A stretch of DNA of 64,000 nucleotides, taken from positions 16,994 through 80,993 of the forward strand of contig NZ_JBGUAX010000013.1 in NCBI RefSeq assembly GCF_041821065.1. The letters are read 5' to 3'. The stretch comes from Egicoccus sp. AB-alg2. Lineage in GTDB: Bacteria; Actinomycetota; Nitriliruptoria; Nitriliruptorales; Nitriliruptoraceae. Both the position numbers and the translations under genes were made by a program. A model generated the notes under the pieces. It made no database searches and had not been told where the DNA came from. It worked only from the letters and a program-made list of their open reading frames with translations. Of this stretch, positions 15,373 to 23,465 are shown piece after piece. How positions within the stretch are numbered: position 1 is the stretch's first letter; each line of letters starts with the position of its first letter.

Positions 15373-17193
15373 GCCGAACGGCGGCCGGGGCAGGATCGGA
15401 CGGCCGGGACGGGTCGGGCGGTCGTCCGCTGGCGGGACGACCGCGGGCGGGGTCACCGGCACGGCCGCCTCCACGGCGACGTCCACCAGTGCCGGGGTGC
15501 GGCCGGTGGCGTGCATCAGGCTGGCCGTGGACACCTCGACGTCGAGGTGGTCGCCGCCCGGCAGGGTGTAGGCCAGTCCGGGCATCGGCACCTCGACGAC
15601 CGTGCCGTCGGCGGACAGCGGCACACGGACGGCGCCTTCCTGGAGATTGACCACCTCGCCGGTCTCGCGATGCACGAACCGCACGAACAGGTGCACGGCG
15701 TCGTCGGTGCCGGCCAGCGCACCACCGTCGCCACCGAGCCCGCCCAGCAGCCCACCGGCGGCCGCCCCGAGCGGTCCCAGCGTGCCGACCAGCAGGTCAC
15801 CCGCCTGCCGGGTCGGCAGCTCGCCGGCCACGTCACCCAGCGGCGCCGTCGCGACCTCCAGCGGCACCGACGTGCCCGCGACCCGCAGCCGCACGCGGGG
15901 GACACCCAGGATCTCCAGCGGCGCGTCCGGCGCCGCGGCCACCTCGAAGCGCGCAGCACGCGGGTCGCCGTCCTCGGCGGCCTTCGCCGCGGTGATCGGC
16001 AGGGCCGGGATGCCCGACGGCGGGTCGGTCAGCAGCGCGACGAGGCCGTCCACGTCGGGGACGTCGACCACCGGCACGACCGGTAGCCGCGACGCCGTTC
16101 CGGTGGCGGACCGGGTCTCCGTGCCCGCGAAGTCGGCGGCGTCGCGCCACTCGCCGTCGTTGGTGCGGTAGGTGACCGGTGCGCCGGTGTCGACCGCCTG
16201 CCCGCGCAGGTGCCTGGCGAACCAGGTCACGATCGCGTCGTCGAGGAACGCGCGGTCGTCCGCGTCGCCGTAGGAGGCCGGACACTCGACGTGACCGCCG
16301 CAGAAGGCGACGAACCGTGCCGGCGCGCCCTGTGCCGCGACGTGGCGGTACAGCGCGACGCCGTCGGTGAGGTCGAACAACGTGTCCACCGACCCCTGCA
16401 TGACCAGCGTGGGCACCGCGACCGGGAAGCGTTCGCCGTAGCCGCCGAGGCTGGACTTGGCGAAGAACGCCAGCGTCTCGTCCGAGGTGCGGCCACTCGT
16501 CACGAACTCCGACACGCCGCGGTGGATGGCCGGGTCCAGGGCGGCCGCCGTCTGCGAGCGGCACTCGCTGGACAGCCCCAGCGCGGTGCCGGTCGCGGTG
16601 CCGGCGCCGTACAGCAGCGCGATCCATCCCTGGTTGACCACCCCGCCGGCGTACAGCGAGTAGCGCAGGTCGTGCCAGGCGATCTCGGGCGCCAGCGCGT
16701 CGATGCGCGGGTCACGCGACGCGGCCGCGAACTGGATGCCCCCGGCGTACGAGCCGCCGGTCATCCCGACGAGCGGGTCGCCGGAGGCGTCGGTGGCGAT
16801 GGGTGCGTTGGCCACGGCCCAGTCCAGCAGCCACGACACGTCGCGGCCCTCCACCTCGGGGTTGTCGATGCGTGCCTCGCCTCCCGAGCAGCCGAACCCG
16901 CGGCTGTCCCAGGTCAGCACCGCGTAGCCCTCGTCGACGAGCCGGCCCAGCGTCCCGCCGAGTTCGCGCTCGCGGCTGCCCGCCCAGCCGTGGGTGCGCA
17001 GCACCAGGGGGACCGGCGCGTGCTCCGACGCGCCCGGCGGCAGGAAGAGCGTCGCCTCGATCGGGGTGCCGTCGAACGAGGCGACCACGTGGTCGGTGAC
17101 GGCCGGGCCCGGTTCCGCGGCCGCCGGCAGGGCGGTGGCGACCAGCGTGAGCGCCGCGGTGATGGCGAGCAGGGCACGACGGATCGGGCGCAC
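15367..17193 (-). CDS. Secreted CocE/NonD-type alpha/beta hydrolase
   Basis: A 608-residue protein with a cleavable-looking signal peptide (VRPIRRALLAITAALTLV..., cleavage probably after AAA near residue 24). The alpha/beta-hydrolase core has the nucleophile in GMTGGSYAGG, the acid in MQGSVDTLFDL and the His in CGGHVECP. A C-terminal jelly-roll-like domain of the X-Pro dipeptidyl-peptidase type follows, then a Pro-rich tail ending in RPILPRPPFGR. The family includes cocaine esterase, Xaa-Pro peptidases and alpha-amino-acid ester hydrolases; the substrate here is unknown. The GTG start fits the signal peptide; the frame remains open far upstream but overlaps the divergent neighbour. Confidence 0.85.
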   Translation of the reverse strand: MRPIRRALLAITAALTLVATALPAAAEPGPAVTDHVVASFDGTPIEATLFLPPGASEHAPVPLVLRTHGWAGSRERELGGTLGRLVDEGYAVLTWDSRGFGCSGGEARIDNPEVEGRDVSWLLDWAVANAPIATDASGDPLVGMTGGSYAGGIQFAAASRDPRIDALAPEIAWHDLRYSLYAGGVVNQGWIALLYGAGTATGTALGLSSECRSQTAAALDPAIHRGVSEFVTSGRTSDETLAFFAKSSLGGYGERFPVAVPTLVMQGSVDTLFDLTDGVALYRHVAAQGAPARFVAFCGGHVECPASYGDADDRAFLDDAIVTWFARHLRGQAVDTGAPVTYRTNDGEWRDAADFAGTETRSATGTASRLPVVPVVDVPDVDGLVALLTDPPSGIPALPITAAKAAEDGDPRAARFEVAAAPDAPLEILGVPRVRLRVAGTSVPLEVATAPLGDVAGELPTRQAGDLLVGTLGPLGAAAGGLLGGLGGDGGALAGTDDAVHLFVRFVHRETGEVVNLQEGAVRVPLSADGTVVEVPMPGLAYTLPGGDHLDVEVSTASLMHATGRTPALVDVAVEAAVPVTPPAVVPPADDRPTRPGRPILPRPPFGR

Positions 17194-17286
17194 GGGCGGA
17201 CCTCGGCGAAGGCGGCGGTTCGTGCACTCCAACGACCGTTCGGCCGCGTGGTGACGTTTGCGGCCTCCTCGTACCCGCCGGCCGCT

Positions 17287-17309
17287 TAGCATCCGCCGGC
17301 CGGCCGGCG
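17287..17309 (+). promoter_or_regulatory. Candidate -10 with adjacent 16-bp palindrome
   Basis: TAGCAT (17287-17292) is followed one base later by the perfect 16-bp palindrome CGCCGGCCGGCCGGCG (17294-17309), 38 nt before the start of the secreted EEP gene. A palindrome over the expected transcription start looks like an operator. Inference from pattern only. Confidence 0.35.
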
Positions 17310-17346
17310 CTTCGAGCCGGCCGCTGGGGAACGGGAGGAGAACGGG

Positions 17347-18516
17347 ATGGGATCGACGACGCGCGTGGCGTCGCACGGGCGGCGCTCCTCGCGCTGGCTG
17401 GCGGCCGTCGCCGTGGGACTGGCGACGCTGCTGGCGCTGCTGACGGGTGGAATGGCCGAGGCCGTCGCGGCACCGGCGGGCAAGGCCGCGGGCGTGCCGG
17501 CCGCCGCAGCCGCCGGACCACAGGGCGGGCCGCCGGTGACGGTGATGACCCGCAACCTCTACCTCGGCTCGGAGCTCGGGCCGGTGTTCGAGGCGACGAA
17601 CCAGCAGCAGCTGGTCGTCGCCGCCAGCCAGATCTGGGCGAACGTGCTGGCGTCGGATTTCCCGGCCCGTGCCGAGGTGCTCGCGGAGGAGGTCGCCCGC
17701 GACCAGCCGCTGCTGATCGGCCTGCAGGAGGTCAGCCGCTTCAGCGCCGTCGGTGCGAGCGGCTCGATCACCATCGACTTCCTGGACATCCTGCTCGACG
17801 CGCTGGCGGCACGCGGGCTGTCGTACGAGGCGGTGTCCGTCGCGCCGGCGTTCCAGGGCACCCTGCCGGCGATCGACCCGACGCTCGGGTTCGTGGAGGC
17901 GACCCTGCTCGACCGTGACGTGATCCTGGCCCGCACGGACGTGCCGCCGGCGCAGCTGACGGTCCTCGACGAGGCCACCGGCCTGTTCGACGCGGCGCTG
18001 ACCCTCCCGCTGCCCGGCGCCGGCGAGGGCGCCACGCTGCGGATCGACCGCGGCTGGCAGTACGTGGACGTGCGGGCCCGCAACCGCGAGTTCCGGTTCG
18101 TCAACAGCCACTTCGAGGCGTTCGACCCGGGTGAGGTCGTCCGCGTCGAGCAGGCCCGCGAGCTGCTGGCCGGCCCGCTGGCGACGGACCTGCCGGTCGT
18201 CCTGGTCGGGGACTTCAACTCCAACGCCAACGCGGACGGGCGGGCCTACGGCCTGCTGACCGGGACCGGTGGGTTCGCCGACGTCTGGAGCCTGCTCCGG
18301 CCAGGTGAGCCGGGCCTGACCTGCTGCCACCCGGCCGACCTGCGCGGCGACGAGGTGACGCTGCGCAGCCGCATCGACCTGATCCTTGTGCGCGGTGACG
18401 TCCGCGCCCGCGACGTCGAGGTGATCGGGGTCGACCCGGCGCTGCGGACCCCGTCGGGGCTGTGGCCCTCGGACCACGCCGGTGTGGTCGCGCGGCTGAT
18501 GATCACCGGCCGGTAG
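17347..18516 (+). CDS. Secreted endonuclease/exonuclease/phosphatase-fold protein
   Basis: A 389-residue protein with an N-terminal signal sequence (basic start, hydrophobic 18-42, AEAVAAPA). The catalytic fold of the DNase I/sphingomyelinase superfamily follows: MTRNLYLGSE, the metal Glu in LIGLQEVSRF, FVNSHFEAFDP, VLVGDFNSNAN and the terminal catalytic SDHAGVVA. Extracellular members act as nucleases, phospholipases or phosphodiesterases; the substrate is not deducible. GGGAGGAG lies just before the ATG. The gene converges with the amidohydrolase, whose 3' end carries a strong hairpin. Confidence 0.85.
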   Translation: MGSTTRVASHGRRSSRWLAAVAVGLATLLALLTGGMAEAVAAPAGKAAGVPAAAAAGPQGGPPVTVMTRNLYLGSELGPVFEATNQQQLVVAASQIWANVLASDFPARAEVLAEEVARDQPLLIGLQEVSRFSAVGASGSITIDFLDILLDALAARGLSYEAVSVAPAFQGTLPAIDPTLGFVEATLLDRDVILARTDVPPAQLTVLDEATGLFDAALTLPLPGAGEGATLRIDRGWQYVDVRARNREFRFVNSHFEAFDPGEVVRVEQARELLAGPLATDLPVVLVGDFNSNANADGRAYGLLTGTGGFADVWSLLRPGEPGLTCCHPADLRGDEVTLRSRIDLILVRGDVRARDVEVIGVDPALRTPSGLWPSDHAGVVARLMITGR

Positions 18517-18541
18517 GCGATCGCACGGCTGATGGCCGGCG

Positions 18542-19522
18542 CTAGGGCCGGTGTGGCGACGAACGGCCGGCGTCCCCCGCGGGGGCGCCGGCCGTCGCCG
18601 TGTCGCCGCCGGCTGCGTCCACGGTCGGGAGGCCGAGCAGGCGCGCGGCGTTGTCGTGGAACAGCCCGCGCAGACCCGCGACGTCCAGCCCGAGCGCCGC
18701 CAGTCCCCGGATCTGGGCGGCGTACGGATGCGGGATGGTGGGGAAGTCGGAGCCGAACAGCAGCCGCTCGCCGAGCGCCGCGTAACGCGGCAGCAGGGCC
18801 GGGTCCACCGTGTCGAAGTAGGGCGGATCGGTCAGCACCATGGCCGTGTCGAGGTGGACGTCGGGGTGTTGCTCGGCCAGGGCGAGGAAGCCGAGAGTGT
18901 CCGGCGCGCCGACGTGCGCGATCACGACCCGCAGGCCGGGGAAGCGGGCGAGCAGCCGTCGGATGCCGGCGGGTCCACACACCTCGGCGCCGCCTTCGAC
19001 GCCGTAGACGGCGCTGGCATGGATCAGCGCGGGCACGCCGGCCTCGACCAGTTGCGGCCAGACCGGGTCGAGCAGCGGGTCGTCGGGGTGGAAGCGACCG
19101 ACCTGCAGGTGCACCTTGGCGATCCGTCCGCCGTCGGCCAGCGCGCGGGCGACGTAGCCCGGGGCGTCGTTCTCCGGGAAGAAGGTGAAGGTCGGGATCA
19201 CCTGGTCGTGGGCCGCGGCGGCCGCCATCGTGTGCCGGTTGCACCACTCGGCCACGCCGGGTTTGTGCCCGTACGCCAGCGCCGTGTGCGCCACCACGCC
19301 CAGGTCCCGCAGCATGCGCAGCCGGGTCGCCTCGTCGGCGCGGTAGGTCACGGGCCAGGGCGGGTCGTCGAGGCGGTCGAAGAACTCCCAGACCGCCCGT
19401 TGCAGGGCCGGCGGCAGCAGGTGCACGTGGGCGTCGAGGTAGCCCGGCAGCCCCAGCCGCGCGGCGAAGCCGGCCACCTCGTCGTCGTGCGCGGGGAACT
19501 GCTCGATCGGCACCGCTGTCAC
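18542..19522 (-). CDS. Amidohydrolase-family (amidohydrolase 2) metal-dependent hydrolase
   Basis: A 326-residue TIM-barrel protein starting at GTG 19522 (VTAVPIEQF). The metal-binding pattern of the ACMSD/amidohydrolase-2 group is readable: HxH in GYLDAHVHLLP near the N terminus, LIHASAVYG in mid-barrel, VVIAHVGAPD, and the catalytic Asp in LLFGSDFPTIPHPYA. Substrates in this group range from aromatic decarboxylations to lactone hydrolysis; none can be assigned. The C-terminal ~20 residues (ATAGAPAGDAGRSSPHRP) are encoded by a long GC hairpin and may be a non-functional tail. Convergent with the EEP gene, divergent from purF. Confidence 0.82.
   Translation of the reverse strand: MTAVPIEQFPAHDDEVAGFAARLGLPGYLDAHVHLLPPALQRAVWEFFDRLDDPPWPVTYRADEATRLRMLRDLGVVAHTALAYGHKPGVAEWCNRHTMAAAAAHDQVIPTFTFFPENDAPGYVARALADGGRIAKVHLQVGRFHPDDPLLDPVWPQLVEAGVPALIHASAVYGVEGGAEVCGPAGIRRLLARFPGLRVVIAHVGAPDTLGFLALAEQHPDVHLDTAMVLTDPPYFDTVDPALLPRYAALGERLLFGSDFPTIPHPYAAQIRGLAALGLDVAGLRGLFHDNAARLLGLPTVDAAGGDTATAGAPAGDAGRSSPHRP
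18564..18594. terminator. Strong GC hairpin between convergent genes
   Basis: CGGCCGGCG(T)CCCCC at 18564-18578 pairs with GGGGGCGCCGGCCG at 18581-18594: 14 paired bases, one bulged T and a 2-base loop. It overlaps the last codons of the amidohydrolase and lies 48 bp past the EEP stop, so it could end transcription in either direction. No U-run follows. Confidence 0.5.
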
Positions 19523-19743
19523 GTGGCCCTCCCAGCCGGCCGGGCGGGGCAGCGTAGGTCGCGGCCTCCGGCGCCGTCGGAGGCCGCGCCGCTCGCGGTC
19601 GACCGGCGGCGGGCCACGCCGGCCAGCGGTCGGGTCGATGCGTGCATCGAGGCACGCACGGACCGCAGGGTGGGATGCACGCATCCGAGCCCACGCCCTG
19701 CGTCGCGCCGCGCGACCCCGCCGGGCCGACGCGAACGTGCCGG

Positions 19744-19749
19744 TACGCT
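19744..19749 (+). promoter_or_regulatory. purF: Probable -10 element of purF
   Basis: TACGCT lies 30 nt before the chosen purF GTG, in the 257-bp divergent gap, and is a variant of the recurring TA(G/C)(G/C)CT hexamer of this window. Confidence 0.35.
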
Positions 19750-19779
19750 GGGGACTCCCGCCCGGTGGAGCGTCGGCCC

Positions 19780-21477
19780 GTGCCTCTCGAAGATCGCCTG
19801 TCGGTCGCCGCGCGCCCGCAGGCCGACGACACGGCGCTGCCGGCGGACGCCGACCTGGCCGGCTACGCCGAGGGACCCCGTGAGGAGTGCGGCGTCTTCG
19901 GCGTCTACGCCCCGGGCGAGGACGTCGCCACGCTGACGTACTTCGGGCTGTACGCCCTGCAGCACCGCGGCCAGGAGTCGGCCGGCATCGCCGTGTCGGA
20001 CGGCCGGCGCGTGGTGGTGCACAAGGACATGGGTCTGGTGAACCAGGTGTTCACCGACACCTCGCTGGCCGCCCTGCAGGGCCACCTCGCGATCGGCCAC
20101 TGCCGCTACTCGACGACCGGTGCGTCGTCGTGGGTGAACGCCCAGCCGCAGTACCGCGAGACCGGCCGTGGCGGTGGCCTGGCGCTGGGCCACAACGGCA
20201 ACCTCGTCAACACCGTCGAATTGGCCCGGCGCATCGACGTCCCGCCGACCAACGACTCCGAGGTGATGGCCGCCCTGCTCGCGCGCGAGATCGCCGGCGA
20301 GGGTGGTGTGTCGGACAGCGGCACGGGCGCGTCGGTCAGCCTCGAGGAGGCCATCGCCCGGCTGGCTCCCGACCTGCGCGGCGCGTTCTCCGTCGTCGTC
20401 ATGGACGAGCAGCGCCTGCACGCCTTCCGCGACCCGCACGGCGTCCGGCCGCTGCAGATCGGCCGGCTCACCAACGGCGGCTGGGTGATCGCGTCGGAGA
20501 CCGCCGGCCTGGACATCGTCGGGGCCGTCTACGTCCGCGACGTCGCGCCCGGCGAGATCGTCACCGTCGACGCCGACGGGCTCCACAGCCGCCGGTTCGC
20601 CGCCCCGGAGTCCAGCTACTGCCTGTTCGAGTGGGTGTACCTCGCCCGGCCGGACCACCGGCAGGACGGCGGCAGCGTGCTGTTCGCCCGCCGCAGCATG
20701 GGCCGGCAGCTCGCCCGCGAGGCCCCGGTCGAGGCCGACATCGTCATCCCGGTTCCCGAGGCCGGCCGCGACGCCGCCGCCGGGTACGCCGCGGAGGCGC
20801 AGCTGCCGTTCGCCGACGGGCTGGTGAAGAACCGCTACGTCGGGCGCACGTTCATCCAGCCGACGCAGACGCTGCGCCAGCTTGGCATCCGGCTGAAGCT
20901 CTCGCCGGTCCGCGAGGTGGTGGAGGGCCGCCGCCTGGTGGTCGTGGACGACTCGATCGTCCGCGGCAACACCTCGCGGCAGCTCGTGGCGATGCTGCGC
21001 GCGGCCGGGGCGCGCGAGGTCCACATGCGGATCACCTCGCCGCCGATCGCGCACCCCTGTTACTACGGCATCGACATGGCCACGCGGGCCGAGCTGATCG
21101 GCGCCGACCTCGACGTCGAGGCCATCCGCGAGTTCATCGGTGCCGACTCGTTGCACTACATCAGCCTCGAGGGGCTGATCGCCTCGACGCCGCACCAGCG
21201 CGAGCGGCTGTGCACGGCCTGCTTCACCGGCGAGTACCCGATCCCCGTCCCGGGCGAACACGAGCAGCTCGCGCAGATCAAGTTCGACTTCGACACCGAG
21301 CCGCAGGTCGGGGGCGCTGACGACACCGGCAGTGGAGGCGTGGCCGTCGACGAGGCGGTCCGCTACGACGCGGGCGTCTGCGGGGTGAAGTCGCCGGCGG
21401 TCAACGGGGCGGGCAACGGGGTCGCGTTGGAGGAGCAGCGCCTGGCGAATGCCCGCGAAGGCCGCACCGTCGAGTGA
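19780..21477 (+). CDS. purF: Amidophosphoribosyltransferase
   Basis: A 565-residue PurF, the first committed purine enzyme: PRPP + Gln gives phosphoribosylamine. The N-terminal glutamine-amidotransferase domain begins at REECGVFGVYAP. The nucleophile is C37 with the GTG start at 19780, implying a removable propeptide of about 36 residues. Four cysteines expected to bind a [4Fe-4S] cluster in Bacillus-type PurF are present (SYCLFEW, HPCYYGID, LCTACFTGEYP). The PRPP-binding loop is LVVVDDSIVRGNTS. A C-terminal extension (after about residue 510) rich in Gly/Asp is not conserved in the family. GTG 19765 is an alternative start. purM does not follow; two DUF202 genes do. Confidence 0.95.
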   Translation: MPLEDRLSVAARPQADDTALPADADLAGYAEGPREECGVFGVYAPGEDVATLTYFGLYALQHRGQESAGIAVSDGRRVVVHKDMGLVNQVFTDTSLAALQGHLAIGHCRYSTTGASSWVNAQPQYRETGRGGGLALGHNGNLVNTVELARRIDVPPTNDSEVMAALLAREIAGEGGVSDSGTGASVSLEEAIARLAPDLRGAFSVVVMDEQRLHAFRDPHGVRPLQIGRLTNGGWVIASETAGLDIVGAVYVRDVAPGEIVTVDADGLHSRRFAAPESSYCLFEWVYLARPDHRQDGGSVLFARRSMGRQLAREAPVEADIVIPVPEAGRDAAAGYAAEAQLPFADGLVKNRYVGRTFIQPTQTLRQLGIRLKLSPVREVVEGRRLVVVDDSIVRGNTSRQLVAMLRAAGAREVHMRITSPPIAHPCYYGIDMATRAELIGADLDVEAIREFIGADSLHYISLEGLIASTPHQRERLCTACFTGEYPIPVPGEHEQLAQIKFDFDTEPQVGGADDTGSGGVAVDEAVRYDAGVCGVKSPAVNGAGNGVALEEQRLANAREGRTVE

Positions 21478-21560
21478 CGTGGCGCGTGTGGGCCCGTCCC
21501 GGCGGGCGCATCCTCCCGCGGGCGTCGAGGTGGCCGACGTTAGGGTGTTCGGCGCGAGCG

Positions 21561-21947
21561 ATGGACGAGGGCGGCGTGGGTGACCAGCGACGGCCACGGT
21601 CGGTGTACGGCACCGGCCGTGACCCCGATCCGCGCTTCAGCCTCGCCAACGAGCGGACGCTGCTGGCGTGGCTGCGTACCTCGCTGGGTCTGGTCGTGGC
21701 CGGTATCGCGGTGATCGCCCTGGCGCGGTTCGTGCAGCCGTTGTGGCTGGTGGACGTGGTCGCCGCCGTGGCGTTCGCGGCCGGGGCGGCGACGGCGTTG
21801 CTGGGCTGGCAGCAGTGGGCACGGGCCGAGCGGGCGATGCGCCGCGGTGAGCCGCTGCCGACCTCGCTGGCCGCCGTCGCGGTCCTGGCGGCGGTGCTCC
21901 TGCTGGCGCTCCTGGGGGTCGTGGCCTTGTTGGTGGTCGGCCGGTGA
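21561..21947 (+). CDS. DUF202 (YidH-like) membrane protein
   Basis: A 128-residue protein with the DUF202 signature LANERTLLAWLRTSLGLVVAGIAV (about residues 28-51) followed by two more hydrophobic helices, three in all. Function unknown in the family. The ATG at 21561 follows TAGGGT at 21541-21546; a GTG at 21576 is an alternative start. The stop overlaps the start of a second DUF202 gene (GTGA), so the two probably form a heteromer. Confidence 0.8.
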   Translation: MDEGGVGDQRRPRSVYGTGRDPDPRFSLANERTLLAWLRTSLGLVVAGIAVIALARFVQPLWLVDVVAAVAFAAGAATALLGWQQWARAERAMRRGEPLPTSLAAVAVLAAVLLLALLGVVALLVVGR

Positions 21948-22285
21948 GTGGGCCGGGGGCGGACGACCCGCCGCCGGCGTCGGGCCTGCAGGCGGAGCGG
22001 ACCGGGCTGGCGTGGGCGCGTACCGGGCTGACGGCCTGCGTCGCGGCGCTCGCCCTGTCACGGTTGGCCGGTCTGCGCGGCGAACCGGCACTCGCCGTGG
22101 TCGCACTGCTCGCGGCGACCGTCTCGCTGGGCACGTTCCTCGAGGGGGCGGTGCGGCACGGGCGCCGGCGTGACTGGCTCGACGATCCCTCGATCCCACG
22201 GGCGGTCCCGGCCGTGGCGAGGTGGGTCGTCGGCGCGGTCGTGGCGGTCGCCGCAGCCGGCATCTGGCTCGTCGCCGTCACCTGA
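21944..22285 (+). CDS. Second DUF202 membrane protein
   Basis: A 113-residue protein with LQAERTGLAWARTGLTACVAALALSR, the DUF202 motif in a slightly different form, and three hydrophobic segments. The GTG start overlaps the stop of the preceding paralogue, a pairing often seen in actinobacteria (YidH/YidG-like). A weak inverted repeat, GGCCGAC (22306-22312) and GTCGGCC (22328-22334), follows the stop and could act as terminator. Confidence 0.78.
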   Translation: MSGPGADDPPPASGLQAERTGLAWARTGLTACVAALALSRLAGLRGEPALAVVALLAATVSLGTFLEGAVRHGRRRDWLDDPSIPRAVPAVARWVVGAVVAVAAAGIWLVAVT

Positions 22286-22398
22286 ACCCGGCGGCCGGCG
22301 GCCCGGGCCGACGGGCGGCGGGCGGCGGTCGGCCACCGCGTGCTCCGGGGCGGTGCATGGCATGACCGCTGTCGATCGGAGATGGCGGTCGGCGTGAC

Positions 22399-23265
22399 TC
22401 ACCCTTCCGGCGGTGCTCGGTCCGACCAGTCCTCCTCCCGCGGTCGTCGGGCGGCCTCGCGCTCTGCCGTCGCGATCTCCCGGTCGATCTGCGCCTGCTG
22501 CCTCGCCTCGGCCCGGCGCCGGCGCTCGTCCGCCGCATCGACGCGTTGCCGGCGCTCCCTCTCGCGCTGTTCCGCCGTGCCTTCACGTCGGTCGGCTTCC
22601 CATTCGCGGTCGTCGGCTTCCCGTTCGCGTTCGTCGGCCAGCCGTTCGCGGTCGTCGGCTTCCCGTTCGCGCTCGTCCGCGACCCAGTCACGCGCGCCGG
22701 CAGTTCGCTGCTCGGCGGCCGATCGCTCGCCCGCGGCGGCATCGTCCACGGCACGCTCCGCCGCGGCCAGCTCGCGCGTGGTCCGGGCTTTCCGTCGTCG
22801 CTCGGTCCGGCGCTGCCGGGTGTGCCCCGCAGCGGCGCGCTCCCGACGTTCCACCTCGCGCTGCTCCGCGGTGCCCTCGCGTTCGTCCGCGAGTCGCTCC
22901 CGCTGGTTGGCAGCGGCCTCGCGTTCGTCCGCGATGCGTTCACGTTCGTCGGCGATGCGTTCACGTTCGTCGGCGATGCGCTCGCGTTCGTCCGCCAGGC
23001 GCTCCCGCCGACGCGCCACCGCTTCACGCGCGTCCAGCCGCGCCGTTCGGCGCTCGAGCGCCTCGGTCAACGTCTCACGCTTCAGTGCGAGCCTCTCGCG
23101 CTCCTCGGCGAGCTCTTCCCGCTCCTCGGCGATCTGCTCGCGTTCCGCGGCGATCCGCTCACGTTCACGAGCGACCTGCATGAGCTCGCTCAGCCCGTGA
23201 GCCGGCTGCCCCGGCCCGCCGCGACCCGGGATCATGGCACCAGGTGCTTCGTCGTCGGTCTGCAT
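22399..23265 (-). CDS. Highly charged heptad-repeat coiled-coil protein
   Basis: A 288-residue protein made almost wholly of Arg, Glu, Ala, Asp and Leu in heptads such as ADERERI, ADERERL and ADDRERE, from about residue 25 to the C terminus. No signal peptide, membrane helix or folded domain is visible. Such sequences form long coiled coils or single alpha-helices. Similar ADERD repeats occur in actinobacterial signalling proteins, sometimes fused to GGDEF or histidine-kinase domains; here the repeat stands alone. At DNA level the heptads are 21-bp tandem repeats (22594-22677 and 22923-23006). ATG at 23265 chosen because the repeat-poor upstream frame looks non-coding. Divergent from the LysM gene. 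Confidence 0.7.
   Translation of the reverse strand: MQTDDEAPGAMIPGRGGPGQPAHGLSELMQVARERERIAAEREQIAEEREELAEERERLALKRETLTEALERRTARLDAREAVARRRERLADERERIADERERIADERERIADEREAAANQRERLADEREGTAEQREVERRERAAAGHTRQRRTERRRKARTTRELAAAERAVDDAAAGERSAAEQRTAGARDWVADEREREADDRERLADEREREADDREWEADRREGTAEQRERERRQRVDAADERRRRAEARQQAQIDREIATAEREAARRPREEDWSDRAPPEG
22594..22677. repeat. 21-bp tandem repeat, four copies, in coiled-coil gene
   Basis: Four 21-bp units of the type GGCTTCCCGTTCGCGGTCGTC, each encoding one heptad on the minus strand. Copies differ at a few bases. Confidence 0.85.
22923..23006. repeat. 21-bp tandem repeat, four copies, in coiled-coil gene
   Basis: Four 21-bp units of the type GTTCGTCGGCGATGCGTTCA plus one base. 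The middle two are nearly identical, and each encodes an ADERERI-like heptad on the minus strand, suggesting recent expansion. Confidence 0.9.
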
Positions 23266-23425
23266 CCGCACCCCGATCGCTGCACTTCCGAGACTAACGG
23301 GATCGCGCCGGACGGGTGGCGCCGATGTGTCTCCGTTGCCGCGGCGGGACCGGACGAGGGCTCGGGCGGACGCGGCCGTCCACAGCATCCGACGGTCCCG
23401 TCCGGCGACGCGCCTCGGTGCGATC

Positions 23426-23431
23426 TAGCGT
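23426..23431 (+). promoter_or_regulatory. Possible -10 element of LysM gene
   Basis: TAGCGT lies 34 nt before the LysM-protein ATG in the 200-bp divergent gap with the coiled-coil gene. A good -35 is not visible. Confidence 0.3.
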
Positions 23432-23465
23432 GCCGGTCGAAGACGCGCGCCGTACGGGGGACAGC

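Noticed and set aside
17194..18477. N-terminal extension of the CocE-type hydrolase frame
   Set aside because: It covers the divergent EEP gene; a proper signal peptide begins at GTG 17193.
22594..23006. CRISPR-like repetition
   Set aside because: Units are contiguous 21-mers encoding heptads, with no spacers and no cas genes.
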